DNA of 64,000 nucleotides from Pseudomonas crudilactis (GCF_013433315.1 NZ_WXVV01000001.1:518077-582076), one strand, 5' to 3'. Counted from the stretch's first letter, positions 18,907-27,209 are shown. Notes: a model not told the origin generated them from the sequence alone. A program made the numbers and translations.

Positions 18907-19204
18907 GAGTGTTTCCCCTCGAATCATTTATTTGAGTTCGTCTCCGCCGCGATCAGGGCGCGGTGGGAAACGAGGGGTTTCGGTGAATCCAGCGTCCGGG
19001 GTTTCCGGATGGCTTTGGGGTGTCTGGGCTGGCCTCTTCGCGAGCAAGCTCGCTCCCACAGGATTTCTGGCGTATTCAATTTGTGCAGTAACTCGATCCA
19101 CTGTGGGGAGCGAGCTTGCTCGCGAAAGCGGAGTATCAGTCGACATCATTGCGCAATGACCCACCGCTATCGCGAGCAGGCTCACTCCTACAGAGGAAAG
19201 CGTT
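18907..19204. repeat. Intergenic stretch holding three REP elements
   Basis: Between the ferredoxin stop and the binding-protein start lie three REP units: a GCGAGCAAGCTCGCTCCCAC copy at about 19039, its inverse at about 19103, and a third of the GCGATAGC type at about 19166-19193. No ORF with coding character is present. The hairpins may separate expression of the redox pair from that of the transporter. Confidence 0.85.
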
Positions 19205-19450
19205 TCAACGCAGGAGATAGGGGATGTCGACTTTGACGGCGCCGGTCGGGCAGTCCTTCTCGCACGGCATGCAGTACCAGCATTCGTCGAACGCCATGTA
19301 GGCCTTCTGCGTTGCCGGGTTGATCGCCAGCAAATCCATCGGGCAAACGTCGACACACACGGTGCAGCCCTTTTCGGCGATGCATTTGTCCTCGTCGACG
19401 GTGACGGGGGCGTTGGAGCGGAAGAAAATTTCCTGAGCTTGATAGGCCAT
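19205..19450 (-). CDS. AprB-like 2[4Fe-4S] ferredoxin
   Basis: An 81-residue ferredoxin starting MAYQAQEIFFRSNAPVTVDE at 19450. Two cluster-binding motifs are visible: CIAEKGCTVCVDVCP, with the C-x5-C-x2-C-x3-CP spacing typical of adenylylsulfate reductase subunit B, and CWYCMPCEKDCP. It ends PTGAVKVDIPYLLR, so the long C-terminal tail that wraps AprA in sulfate reducers is absent. It follows the AprA-like flavoprotein gene by 28 bases and would be its electron-transfer partner. The true reaction is unknown; no sat or other dissimilatory sulfate genes are nearby. Confidence 0.88.
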   Translation of the reverse strand: MAYQAQEIFFRSNAPVTVDEDKCIAEKGCTVCVDVCPMDLLAINPATQKAYMAFDECWYCMPCEKDCPTGAVKVDIPYLLR

Positions 19451-19478
19451 GGTTCGGACTCTTTGATTTATTGATGTA

Positions 19479-21209
19479 TCAAGCGGCGAAAGCGCCGACC
19501 CGCAAGCGGTCGTAGGCCTGCATTTCTTCAGCATCGAGCGGGATGATGTAAGGCTCGACGGCTTTCTTGAAACTGGTCATCTGGCCGTCATCGCCCTTCT
19601 TCAGATGGCAATGGCAGAACCATTCGCTGTCGTTGCGCTGCGGGTGATCAACGCGATAGTGGTACAGGCCCCAGCGGCTTTCGGCGCGGAACAACGAGGC
19701 GCGAGCGGCCATTTCGGCGCAGTCGCGAATCACGCTGGTTTCCATGGCACGCATCAGTTCGTGAGCGTTGTTGGCTTTCATCTGCTCGAGATCGCGTTCG
19801 ATGTCGCTGAAGCGTTGCAGGCCGATCTGCATCTTCTTGGTAACTTTCGGCGGTTGCAGGTAATCGTTGACGAAGCGCCGCAGCTTGTATTCGACCTGTG
19901 CCGGCGGCAGACCGTGTTCACGATCCAGCGGTGCGTAGACGCGGGCCTTTTCCTTTTCGATCTGCTCGGCATCCAGCGCGGTAAACTCGCGCCCGGCGAC
20001 AAAATCGGCGGCGTTGTGCCCGGCAAACCAGCCATAGGTGAACGCGCCAAGCATGTAGTTATGCGGCACGGCGGCCATGTCGCCCGCCGAGTACAAACCT
20101 TTCACCGAGGTCTCGGCACGCTCGTTGACCCAAACGCCAGACGCCGAGTGACCGCTGCAAAAGCCGATTTCAGAGATGTGCATTTCAACCATTTGCGTGC
20201 GGTAATCGGTGCCGCGATTGGCGTGAAACTGACCGCGACTCGGCCGCTCGTTGCTGTGCAGAATCTCCTCGATGTTCTGGATGGTTTCTTCCGCCAGGTG
20301 ATCGAGTTTGAGAAACACCGGGCCGTTGCCACTCTCCAGCTCCTGGTGAAACTCCCACATCATCTGCCCGCTCCAGTAGTCGCACTCGATGAAGCGTTCG
20401 CCCTTGTTGTTGGCGGTATAGCCGCCCAGCGGGCCGGTGACGTAGGCGCAGGCCGGGCCGTTGTAATCCTTGATCAGCGGGTTGATCTGGAAGCATTCGA
20501 GGTTGGCCAGTTCGGCGCCGGCGTGATAGGCCATCGCGTAGCCGTCGCCGGCGTTGGTCGGGTTTTCGTAGGTGCCCATCAGGTAGCCGGAGGATGGCAA
20601 ACCCAAGCGTCCGGCCGCGCCACAAGCGAGGATCACCGCTTTGGCTTTGATCACATGGAAATCAGCGGTGCGGCAGTCGAAACCCATCACACCGTTGACG
20701 GTGCCCTCCTCGTCAGTCAGCAACCGCGTGCACACGAGGCGATTGGTGATGCTCACCCGCGCACGTTTCAACTGGCGATAGAGGACCTTTTTGATGTCGT
20801 GCCCTTCCGGCATCGGCAGCACGTAGGCGCCCATGTGGTGGACTTTTTTCACCGCGTAATCGCCGGTTTCGTCCTTCTCGAACTTCACGCCCCAGCGATC
20901 AAGTTGTTCGATGGTTTCGAAGCTGTTCGTCGCGTAGGCATAGACGGCGGCCTGATTGACGATGCCGTCGTTGGCAATGGTGATTTCCTTGGTGTACTGC
21001 TCCGGTGTCGAGTGGCCGGGGATGATCGCGTTGTTCAGGCCGTCCATGCCCATGCTGATCGCGCCGCTGCGTTTGACGTTGGCCTTGTCGACCAGCAGCA
21101 CGCGCAGGTCGCGGTTGTTTTCCTTGGCCTTGATCGCGGCCATCGGCCCGGCGGTGCCGCCGCCAATGACGACGATGTCGTATTCCTGTTCGAGAACGTT
21201 GCGGGTCAT
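19479..21209 (-). CDS. AprA-like FAD-dependent oxidoreductase subunit (fumarate reductase superfamily)
   Basis: A 576-residue flavoprotein. The dinucleotide-binding motif VVIGGGTAGPMAAIKAKE is at residues 13-30 and the FAD-linked region at ISMGMDGLNNAI. The central part (FHVIKAKAVILACGAAGRL, then NAGDGYAMAYHAGAELANLE) follows the AprA branch of the succinate dehydrogenase/fumarate reductase superfamily. ESRWGLYHYRVDHPQRND near the C-terminus is the usual arginine-rich segment. With the AprB-like ferredoxin it should form a two-subunit redox enzyme. Its ATG overlaps the GntR gene stop by 4 bases, so the regulator is its first co-transcribed partner. The substrate is not known. Confidence 0.87.
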   Translation of the reverse strand: MTRNVLEQEYDIVVIGGGTAGPMAAIKAKENNRDLRVLLVDKANVKRSGAISMGMDGLNNAIIPGHSTPEQYTKEITIANDGIVNQAAVYAYATNSFETIEQLDRWGVKFEKDETGDYAVKKVHHMGAYVLPMPEGHDIKKVLYRQLKRARVSITNRLVCTRLLTDEEGTVNGVMGFDCRTADFHVIKAKAVILACGAAGRLGLPSSGYLMGTYENPTNAGDGYAMAYHAGAELANLECFQINPLIKDYNGPACAYVTGPLGGYTANNKGERFIECDYWSGQMMWEFHQELESGNGPVFLKLDHLAEETIQNIEEILHSNERPSRGQFHANRGTDYRTQMVEMHISEIGFCSGHSASGVWVNERAETSVKGLYSAGDMAAVPHNYMLGAFTYGWFAGHNAADFVAGREFTALDAEQIEKEKARVYAPLDREHGLPPAQVEYKLRRFVNDYLQPPKVTKKMQIGLQRFSDIERDLEQMKANNAHELMRAMETSVIRDCAEMAARASLFRAESRWGLYHYRVDHPQRNDSEWFCHCHLKKGDDGQMTSFKKAVEPYIIPLDAEEMQAYDRLRVGAFAA

Positions 21210-21976
21210 GCCTGCTCCCCTTTTTGCCGGTCGATCCGCAGGCGGTACTGGAACGCATCGCCACGGTAGTAAAGGTGTTCGAAGTCCAGCGGCTGGCCTT
21301 GCGCGTCGTGGGTCAGGCGTTCGATACGCATGATCGGCGAACCGGCCTCGACGTTCAGCGCCTGGGTCAGGTCGCTGTCAGCCAGCACCGCGTCGATGGC
21401 CAGATCGGCGTGACCGAGGGCGATGCCGCAGTCGTTTTCAAGGATCAGAAAGATGTCGCGGGTGACCAGATCGGCCTTCTCCAGCCGCTCGCCGACGGCT
21501 TTGGGCAGGTAGGTGATTTCCAGCGAGATCGGCTCACGGTTGATCAGGCGTACACGTTTGATCTGCGCGACGATCTCGCCTTCGACGACTTGCAAACGCT
21601 CGGCGACGCGTTTGTCGGCCGGGATGAATTTGAAGCTGCGCAGGCGGTTGATCACCTCGTAACCGCGCCCGGTCATCGACTCGGCGAGGCCTTGCAGGCT
21701 GCTGACGTTCTGAAAGGTTTTCGGTTTGGCGACGAAGGTGCCTTTGCCGTGGATCTTGAAGATCAGCCCTTCCTTTTGCAGGTCGCCCAAGGCTTGGCGC
21801 ACGGTGATGCGGCTGACTTTGAACAAGGCGCCGAGTTCGCTTTCGGAGGGCATCTGGCTGTCTTGCGGGTATTCGCCGTCGAGGATGCGCGCACGGAGGA
21901 CGTCGCGCAGTTGGGTGTGCAGCGGGACGCTGCTGAGGGAGAGAACGTTATCGGTCATCACGGGATCACTTGTCAT
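21206..21976 (-). CDS. GntR/HutC-type regulator with UTRA domain
   Basis: A 256-residue regulator with an N-terminal GntR winged helix (PLHTQLRDVLRARILDGEYP, then SELGALFKVSRITVRQALGD) and a UTRA ligand-binding domain from about residue 95 (RFKFIPADKR-like start, ending EHLYYRGDAFQYRLRIDR). The start is uncertain: the ATG at 21976 lies inside an operator-like palindrome, and the ATG at 21958 is the alternative; neither has a clear ribosome site. It heads the AprAB-like / ABC transporter unit and overlaps the flavoprotein gene by 4 bases. It probably represses that operon in the absence of an inducer derived from the imported substrate. Confidence 0.9.
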   Translation of the reverse strand: MTSDPVMTDNVLSLSSVPLHTQLRDVLRARILDGEYPQDSQMPSESELGALFKVSRITVRQALGDLQKEGLIFKIHGKGTFVAKPKTFQNVSSLQGLAESMTGRGYEVINRLRSFKFIPADKRVAERLQVVEGEIVAQIKRVRLINREPISLEITYLPKAVGERLEKADLVTRDIFLILENDCGIALGHADLAIDAVLADSDLTQALNVEAGSPIMRIERLTHDAQGQPLDFEHLYYRGDAFQYRLRIDRQKGEQA

Positions 21977-22011
21977 AACGAGTTATGACGTGATCTTAGG
22001 GTTGTTATGAC
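21972..22011. promoter_or_regulatory. Probable GntR operator
   Basis: A perfect inverted repeat GTCATAAC-GA-GTTATGAC occupies 21972-21989. A further GTTATGAC half-site lies at 22004-22011, 22 bases from the previous same-orientation half-site, i.e. two helical turns. HutC-type GntR proteins bind short palindromes of this kind just upstream of their own gene, which fits autorepression. Confidence 0.75.
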
Positions 22012-22065
22012 AAGGTTGAGAAATATTGTTTGGGCATAACCTTAGATGCTTCACACGATCGCTTT

Positions 22066-22156
22066 TTGTAGGAGTGAGCCTGCTCGCGATAGCGGTGTAT
22101 CAGATACGAATCCGGTGCCTGACACACCGCTATCGCGAGCAGGCGAAGGCCTACAG
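22066..22156. repeat. Inverted REP pair
   Basis: TGTAGGAGTGAGCCTGCTCG with its GCGATAGCGGTGTRTCAG arm is mirrored after about 15 bases. It lies between the GntR regulator and the end of the oxidoreductase gene, a likely transcription end for the latter. Confidence 0.9.
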
Positions 22157-22168
22157 GGAAATTGTGTG

Positions 22169-23137
22169 CTACTGGCGTTTGAGGATTTGATCCATGACCC
22201 AGTCGGTCTTGAGGGCTTGTTCGGCGACTGCGGGGTGTTGTGAATCACCGCGAATATGCGCATTCATGCCGAGGACGTGATGCCACTGAATGTGTTCGTG
22301 ATGCGGGATTTCCAGGCTGATACTTTCATCGGCATGCAACTGCACGGGATGCTCATCAAACACCGAAAAACTGATCCGCCCGTCACTGCCGATGATCTCT
22401 ACCCGATCCTCGCGCCGATCCGCGACAAAGCTCCAGCAGCCCATACCCAACGCCCCGGAGGCGAACCGCCAACTGGCGCTGACCGCGTCTTCTGCCGCAT
22501 ACAACCCGGCCTGACGCGCGGTGAAACCGGCGATGTCGACAATGTCGCCGAGCAAATACTGGAACAGGTCAAACCCATGGCTGGCCAGATCGGCAAAGTA
22601 CCCGCCACCGGCCACCGCAGGATCGGTGCGCCAATTGTCGCGACCGTCCAGATCCGCTGGCGAAGGTGCCTTGGTCAGCGTCCAGTTCAAGTGTCGCACG
22701 TCACCGATGCGCCCCTGCTCCAGCCATTGCCGCACCTGCGCAAAACGCGGCAACGAACGGCGGTAATAGGCCACGAACAGGTGCAAACCCGCCTCGGCAA
22801 ACGCCTGCTGCATTTCACGGCTTTGCCCGGCATTCAGCGCCATGGGTTTTTCCACGCAGCAATGTTTGCCGGCAGCGGCGACTTTCAGGCTGTAGGCGTG
22901 GTGGCTGTCGGGTGGCGTGGCGATGTACACCGCGTCCACCTCGGGATCGTTGATCAGCGCATCGACATCGGTGTAAACCCGGTCGATGCCATGGCGCGCG
23001 GCGTAGTCAGTCACCGCCTCAAGCCGTCGGCCCATCACCGCCACCAAGGCCGAACCGGGCACCTTGTAGAAGGCCGGCCCGCTCTTGCGTTCAGTGACAT
23101 CACCGCAACCGATCATACCCCAGCGCACCACGTTCAT
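22169..23137 (-). CDS. Gfo/Idh/MocA family NAD(P)-dependent oxidoreductase
   Basis: A 322-residue dehydrogenase. The Rossmann nucleotide motif GMIGCGDVTE is at residues 7-16. The catalytic-lysine motif CVEKPMAL is near residue 95 and the substrate-domain histidine region GGGYFADLASHGFDLFQYLL near 180. Family members oxidise or reduce sugars, inositols and related polyols. It starts 22 bases after the DyP peroxidase stop on the same strand, so the two probably form an operon, although no functional link between them is established. Confidence 0.9.
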   Translation of the reverse strand: MNVVRWGMIGCGDVTERKSGPAFYKVPGSALVAVMGRRLEAVTDYAARHGIDRVYTDVDALINDPEVDAVYIATPPDSHHAYSLKVAAAGKHCCVEKPMALNAGQSREMQQAFAEAGLHLFVAYYRRSLPRFAQVRQWLEQGRIGDVRHLNWTLTKAPSPADLDGRDNWRTDPAVAGGGYFADLASHGFDLFQYLLGDIVDIAGFTARQAGLYAAEDAVSASWRFASGALGMGCWSFVADRREDRVEIIGSDGRISFSVFDEHPVQLHADESISLEIPHHEHIQWHHVLGMNAHIRGDSQHPAVAEQALKTDWVMDQILKRQ

Positions 23138-23159
23138 TTATCAGTCCCTTTTTTCAAGA

Positions 23160-24047
23160 TCAGCCAATGCGCAAAGCGCGCAGATCGAGGTGACCGTCCT
23201 TCAGCGGCGGGCACCAGTAGTAGCCGCCAGTAATCGGTCGGCTGATGCGATACAGACCATCGGTGATGCCGTCTTCCAGACCGCTCATGCGCCGCAGTTG
23301 TGCTTCGAAGGCATCCAGCGAGAAACCGAAAGCGAGGAACATCAGGCCGGCACGATCACCTTCGATCCACGGCATCGAGCGGCGCACGACGAACGCTTCC
23401 GGCGCGAAGCTTTCCTGCGCGGTGCGTTTGACGTGGGCGGAGACTGGCGCATCGTCGATCTCTTCGTTGTCGCTGAGGCGACGGCCCATGATGTTGTCTT
23501 TGTCGTCGGCGGACAGTTTGTGGAAACCCTTGAGGTCGTGCTGCCACTGCTGGATCGCGGCGAAGCTGCCGCCGACCAGACCTTCGGCGCCTGCGTTTTG
23601 CAGAGCGGCAGCGATGGCGGCTTCGTCGTGCGGGTTTTCTGTACCGTCTTCGTAACCGGTGAGGTCGTGGCCGTCCTTGTGGCGGAAGGCTTCCTGCATT
23701 TCTACCAAGCGCAGGGCCGGGGCCAGTGCGGCTTCGAGGGCGTTGCAGCGGTTGAGCAGTTCACCACGGTCGACGCCGTGCAGCCAGACCCACAATGCGT
23801 GTTGGGTCGACGGGTTCTCGACGCCGACGCCAGTCATGGCCGGGAAGCTGCGCAGGCCGTCGATCTGTACGTTGAGGGCCTTGGCCAGGGATTCGCCGAA
23901 ACCGACCACCGCCGACTTGCCGTCCACCTGATTGATCAGGTTGTCGATCGCCTGCGGCAGGGCTTCAACCGACTCAAGGGCGAAAAACAGGTGGCGTGCT
24001 TGCGCAGGAACTGGGGTGGCGAGAATGCCCGGCTGGTAGTAACTCAT
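23160..24047 (-). CDS. DyP-type heme peroxidase
   Basis: A 295-residue dye-decolourising peroxidase without signal peptide. The diagnostic GxxDG motif appears as GYEDGTENP near residue 155, carrying the catalytic distal aspartate. The proximal heme-ligand histidine is probably in DAPVSAHVKRTA near residue 205, and the distal arginine is in FVVRRSMPW. The end IGGYYWCPP-like segment (ITGGYYWCPPLKD) is typical of YfeX/DyP class B enzymes. It uses hydrogen peroxide to oxidise phenolic or dye substrates. It is the first gene of a two-gene unit with the Gfo/Idh/MocA oxidoreductase. Confidence 0.93.
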   Translation of the reverse strand: MSYYQPGILATPVPAQARHLFFALESVEALPQAIDNLINQVDGKSAVVGFGESLAKALNVQIDGLRSFPAMTGVGVENPSTQHALWVWLHGVDRGELLNRCNALEAALAPALRLVEMQEAFRHKDGHDLTGYEDGTENPHDEAAIAAALQNAGAEGLVGGSFAAIQQWQHDLKGFHKLSADDKDNIMGRRLSDNEEIDDAPVSAHVKRTAQESFAPEAFVVRRSMPWIEGDRAGLMFLAFGFSLDAFEAQLRRMSGLEDGITDGLYRISRPITGGYYWCPPLKDGHLDLRALRIG

Positions 24048-24121
24048 GTGAACTCCTTGGGAAAGTGCGCGGGAGTTTACCTGTGACCGCAGGGTTTGTG
24101 GGGGTTTGGATGGAAGTCAAA

Positions 24122-24300
24122 AGCCCCTCACCCTAGCCCTCTCCCGGAGGGAGAGGGAACTGATTCGGGGATATTGAAGATCTACGCCGACCTGAACGTG
24201 CATCAGTGAATCCATAATCGACACAATCTTTCAGGTCGATGTAACTCGCAAGACACCTCGATCGGCCCCCTCTCCCTCCGGGAGAGGGCTGGGGTGAGGG
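24122..24300. repeat. Pair of inverted CCCTCTCCC repeats forming the end of the AraC gene
   Basis: CCCCTCACCCTAGCCCTCTC at 24125 and its inverse GAGAGGGCTGGGGTGAGGG ending at 24300 flank about 100 bases. The inner segment is similar to the spacer of the array at 50154-50706 (for example CAGGTCGAYGTA then CGCAAGACACCTCG). The distal copy lies inside the AraC reading frame. Confidence 0.8.
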
Positions 24301-25340
24301 TTGGCGTCATTGCGCCAGGCACTCGGGCTCAGCCCCGTCCAGCGCTTGAACGCCCGGCGAAAACTGCGCACATCGCTGTACCCGACTTCCTCGGTAATCC
24401 GCTCGATCGGCATATCCGGATTGGCCAGCAAACTCATCGTCCGCGCCTGCCGCACCTGCTCCAACAACGCTTCGAACGTCAACGCATGCTCGGTCAAACG
24501 CCGGCGCAACGTGCGGCTGCTCATGTTCAAATCACCGGCAATCTTTTCAATGTGACTGCCGCTACTCAGATCCCGCGCAATTGCCCGCTCCACGGCTTGA
24601 ATCAGATCAAGCTTCTGATGCACCTGCGCCGCTTCCAGCTCCAGTAACGCAACGGCCTGTCGCAACGCCAACGAGTGATGATTGGGCAAGTGCACATCCA
24701 GCCATTGCACATCGATCAGCATGCGATTGTGCAGGCAGCCGAAGCGCACATCCGGCCCGAGCAGGCGGTGGTATTCGCTCAGATAATCCGGCGCGGCATG
24801 CACGAACTCCACGGCAATCGCCTTGAACTCAGCCCCCACCAGCGCCCGGCCATACACCAGCAAACTGGCGAAAAACTCCTCGACCGCGAACACCTGCACA
24901 TCAGCGAATGGCAAGCGGCACTCGGCATCGAGATGCACCTGAACGCCGACCACATCGACGCTGGACACCACAATCCCGCCCGAGGTGTGTTGATGGCGAA
25001 TCCCGAGGGCAAAGGCATCACGCAAGGTCTTGCACAGTGACAGCACATGCCCGAGCAGACCCAGCGTGCCGAGCACGTTCTGCGCGCCGACCCACAACCC
25101 CAAACCCTGATTGGGCAACACTTTGAGTGCGCGCTGAATCATCGCCACGGCCTGGCGATAGGAAATCCGCTGCGCCGGGTCCTGCAGATCCTCAAGGGTG
25201 AAACCCAGCCCACGGCACAGGCTCTGGGGATCGATGCCTTTGTTCTGCGCGACTTCGGCGAGGGTTTGCAAAAGAAACGGCGAGACCAGCGCCAGTTCGA
25301 AGGTCGGGTCTTGGACTTTTACGTTCATGGGGTCTGACAT
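24231..25340 (-). CDS. AraC-family regulator with Arabinose_bd-type N-terminal domain
   Basis: A 369-residue regulator of the OruR/ArgR-like type. The N-terminal ~200-residue effector region (Arabinose_bd superfamily) includes RISYRQAVAMIQRALKVLPN. The C-terminal AraC DNA-binding domain spans about 240-345, with helix-turn-helix segments KIAGDLNMSSRTLRRRL and VGYSDVRSFRRAFKRWTGLS. The family should end soon after SAWRND. Here 23 more residues (PHPSPLPEGEGADRGVLR and a short end) come from a repeat element that supplies the stop codon. It is divergent from the MetA-like porin gene, a plausible target. The start at 25328 (Met5) is equally possible. Confidence 0.88.
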   Translation of the reverse strand: MSDPMNVKVQDPTFELALVSPFLLQTLAEVAQNKGIDPQSLCRGLGFTLEDLQDPAQRISYRQAVAMIQRALKVLPNQGLGLWVGAQNVLGTLGLLGHVLSLCKTLRDAFALGIRHQHTSGGIVVSSVDVVGVQVHLDAECRLPFADVQVFAVEEFFASLLVYGRALVGAEFKAIAVEFVHAAPDYLSEYHRLLGPDVRFGCLHNRMLIDVQWLDVHLPNHHSLALRQAVALLELEAAQVHQKLDLIQAVERAIARDLSSGSHIEKIAGDLNMSSRTLRRRLTEHALTFEALLEQVRQARTMSLLANPDMPIERITEEVGYSDVRSFRRAFKRWTGLSPSAWRNDANPHPSPLPEGEGADRGVLRVTST

Positions 25341-25539
25341 TCCGGATCACGCTTGATTGTTATTTTTGTAACCGGTTATGTCGAAGGAAGTTAGCACAGG
25401 GTGCGCGAACTGTCCGCAGATGCCCCCCTTGGTGTCCGCCAATACCCTGCCCCAACGTACGCCAAACGCTTATTTCTAGCGTACCGGCGCTCCGAGCGAC
25501 CGGTACCGGGTCCCAATCACAATAATAATGAGGACAGTC

Positions 25540-26487
25540 ATGAGCCAGAACCGTGCAACATCCTTCTTGCCGCTCGCTCTTTTCATCGCGGGTTGCCCCC
25601 TGACGTTGCCGGCGCTGGCCACCGAAGCCGGCGTTGACAACATCGGCACCGGCACCGACGGTTTCTTCATGCTGCCGCTGGAAGTCGACAGCCTTCCGGA
25701 GAACATGGTCGCGTTCAACCTCTACTACAACCACTACAAGGCGCGAAAGCTCAACATCAGCTCGTTCGGCGGCAAAGTGCCGAATGTCGAAATCGAGTCC
25801 ACCGCGGTGATCCCTCGCCTCGATTATCTAAGCCCGGTGCGGATATTCGGCGGACGCTTGGCCGGCTACATCGCCCAGCCCTGGCTGAAGCAGGAAGTCT
25901 CGGTGTTCGGTTTGAGCGACACTCGCGAAGGCATGGGCGACACCACCTTCGCACCGATCATTCTGTGGGACATGGGCAAGCACCTGACCCTCGGCGCCGC
26001 CGTGGAAGTCACCGTGCCCACCGGCGAATACAGTGTCGATCGACTGGCCAACACCAGTAACAATTTCTACACGTATAAGCCGCTGTTCTCGTTCACCTGG
26101 CTGCCGACTGAACGCACCGAAGTCTCAATGAAGACCACCTACAGCTTCAACGAGAAGAACAAGGACACTGACTACAAGTCCGGGCAGATCTTCCACTTCG
26201 ATTATTCGGCCAGCTACAAGATCACCGACGACCTGATGCTCGGCATCAACGGCTACTACCTCAAGCAAACCACCGACGACAAACAGTTCGGCCACACCGT
26301 GCAGTTTGCCGGGCAGGACGTCGATGACGGCGTGCGCGGCAAGGTCTTCGCGATCGGCCCGGCGCTGCACTTCACCTTTCTCAAGTACGCCAGCGCGGAG
26401 ATTCGCTGGGCCAAGGAATTTGATGTGGAGAACCGGCCGGAGGGGGAAATGTTGTGGGCGAAGGTGAGTATTCCCTATGCGTTCTGA
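25540..26487 (+). CDS. MetA-pathway (SphA-like) transporter/porin family protein
   Basis: A protein of 315 residues starting MSQNRATSFLPLALFIAG at 25540. GAGGA lies five bases before the ATG, so I prefer it to the ATG at 25528. The signal peptide is cleaved near ALA-TEAG. The mature part is beta-rich with the Phenol_MetA_deg pattern: VAFNLYYNHYKARKLN, then FAPIILWDMGKHLTLGAAVEVTVPTGEY and a closing strand AEIRWAKEFDVENRPEGEMLW. Such proteins are outer-membrane barrels linked to uptake of aromatic or lipid-like compounds (SphA of P. aeruginosa is induced by sphingosine). The AraC gene lies about 200 bases away in divergent orientation. Confidence 0.85.
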   Translation: MSQNRATSFLPLALFIAGCPLTLPALATEAGVDNIGTGTDGFFMLPLEVDSLPENMVAFNLYYNHYKARKLNISSFGGKVPNVEIESTAVIPRLDYLSPVRIFGGRLAGYIAQPWLKQEVSVFGLSDTREGMGDTTFAPIILWDMGKHLTLGAAVEVTVPTGEYSVDRLANTSNNFYTYKPLFSFTWLPTERTEVSMKTTYSFNEKNKDTDYKSGQIFHFDYSASYKITDDLMLGINGYYLKQTTDDKQFGHTVQFAGQDVDDGVRGKVFAIGPALHFTFLKYASAEIRWAKEFDVENRPEGEMLWAKVSIPYAF

Positions 26488-26598
26488 GTGTATTTGTAGG
26501 AAAGCGCACCTGGGTTTGTAGCCTGAAAACCTGAAAACCGCATGGGTGGAATACGCCTACAGCGGCGGTCGAGATTACCGGACAACAGGGGGAAACGT

Positions 26599-26719
26599 CT
26601 GGCAGATTTAAAGGGGACGCTTGCAGATACTGGACTCCGTTATCCCATGGTTCCTCAAGGCTCATGGGGTGCATCGTCTGCCAGTGACGACAATGGGCCA
26701 TGTCCCCCTTAAACTGCCG
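26599..26719. repeat. Imperfect inverted repeat upstream of the toxin-antitoxin pair
   Basis: GGCAGATTTAAAGGGGAC at about 26601 is matched by the complement of GTCCCCCTTAAACTGCC at 26702-26718, with about 80 bases between. The antitoxin ATG lies 22 bases beyond the right arm. The element could be a small non-autonomous repeat that delivers or borders the toxin-antitoxin module, or an operator region. Confidence 0.45.
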
Positions 26720-26740
26720 AGATTGATCACGGAGATCACT

Positions 26741-26935
26741 ATGAGCATATTACTTTCCCCGTTTTACTCTGACTTCGAATCCGAAGAAGAGGCAGAGAGC
26801 TACGATCGCTGGTTTCGTGCAGAGGTACAGCATGCACTCGATGATCCTAGTCCTGGTATTCCCCATGATGAGGCTATGGCGATGCTCGACCAGATGCTGG
26901 AAGAGATGCGCAGGAAGCGCCGCTCTGCTGCTTGA
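26741..26935 (+). CDS. Antitoxin of a ParE/RelE-type toxin-antitoxin pair
   Basis: A 64-residue acidic protein starting MSILLSPFYSDFESEEEAES at 26741, with GGAG six bases before the ATG. The pattern (SEEEAESYDRWFRAEVQHAL, then DDPSPGIPHDEAMAMLDQML) is that of the stability-determinant / RelB-like antitoxins that pair with ParE-fold toxins. The basic C-terminus MRRKRRSAA overlaps the start of the toxin gene. The antitoxin should bind the toxin directly and repress the shared promoter; the inverted repeat just upstream could be part of that control. Confidence 0.85.
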   Translation: MSILLSPFYSDFESEEEAESYDRWFRAEVQHALDDPSPGIPHDEAMAMLDQMLEEMRRKRRSAA

Positions 26936-27209
26936 ATGGAGCAGCAAGTCCTCGCGTCAACTGGCTGACATCTTCAAATACATCGAGCAACACAACACCA
27001 ACGCTTCAATTTCGCTAAGACACAAGGTTGGTGCGGCAGCACAAAGGCTTTCATCAATACCTTACGGTTACCGACCTGGCCGAGTGCCTGGTACTCGTGA
27101 GATGGTGATTCATCCGAACTATCTGCTGGTCTATCGAGTGAATGGGCGCATCAGAATACTGGGGGTGCTTCACGCCCGGCAAAAATACCCTTCAACTTCA
27201 TCGACATAA
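26925..27209 (+). CDS. ParE/RelE-family toxin
   Basis: A toxin of about 94 residues whose recognisable part starts LLLEWSSKSSRQLADIFKYI. It shows the ParE fold pattern, with an N-terminal helix pair, RLSSIPYGYRPGRVPGTREM, then NYLLVYRVNGRIRILGVLHA and RQKYP. No ATG or GTG fits in this frame at the proper place; in-frame CTG codons at 26925 and 26928, after AGGA at 26912, are the best candidates. It overlaps the antitoxin end by about 10 bases, implying coupled translation. ParE toxins poison gyrase and RelE toxins cleave mRNA; the subfamily here is closer to ParE. Confidence 0.8.
   Translation: MLLEWSSKSSRQLADIFKYIEQHNTNASISLRHKVGAAAQRLSSIPYGYRPGRVPGTREMVIHPNYLLVYRVNGRIRILGVLHARQKYPSTSST

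Noticed and set aside
19605..21269. 554-codon plus-strand frame
   Set aside because: Antisense shadow of the AprA-like gene; no recognisable domain.
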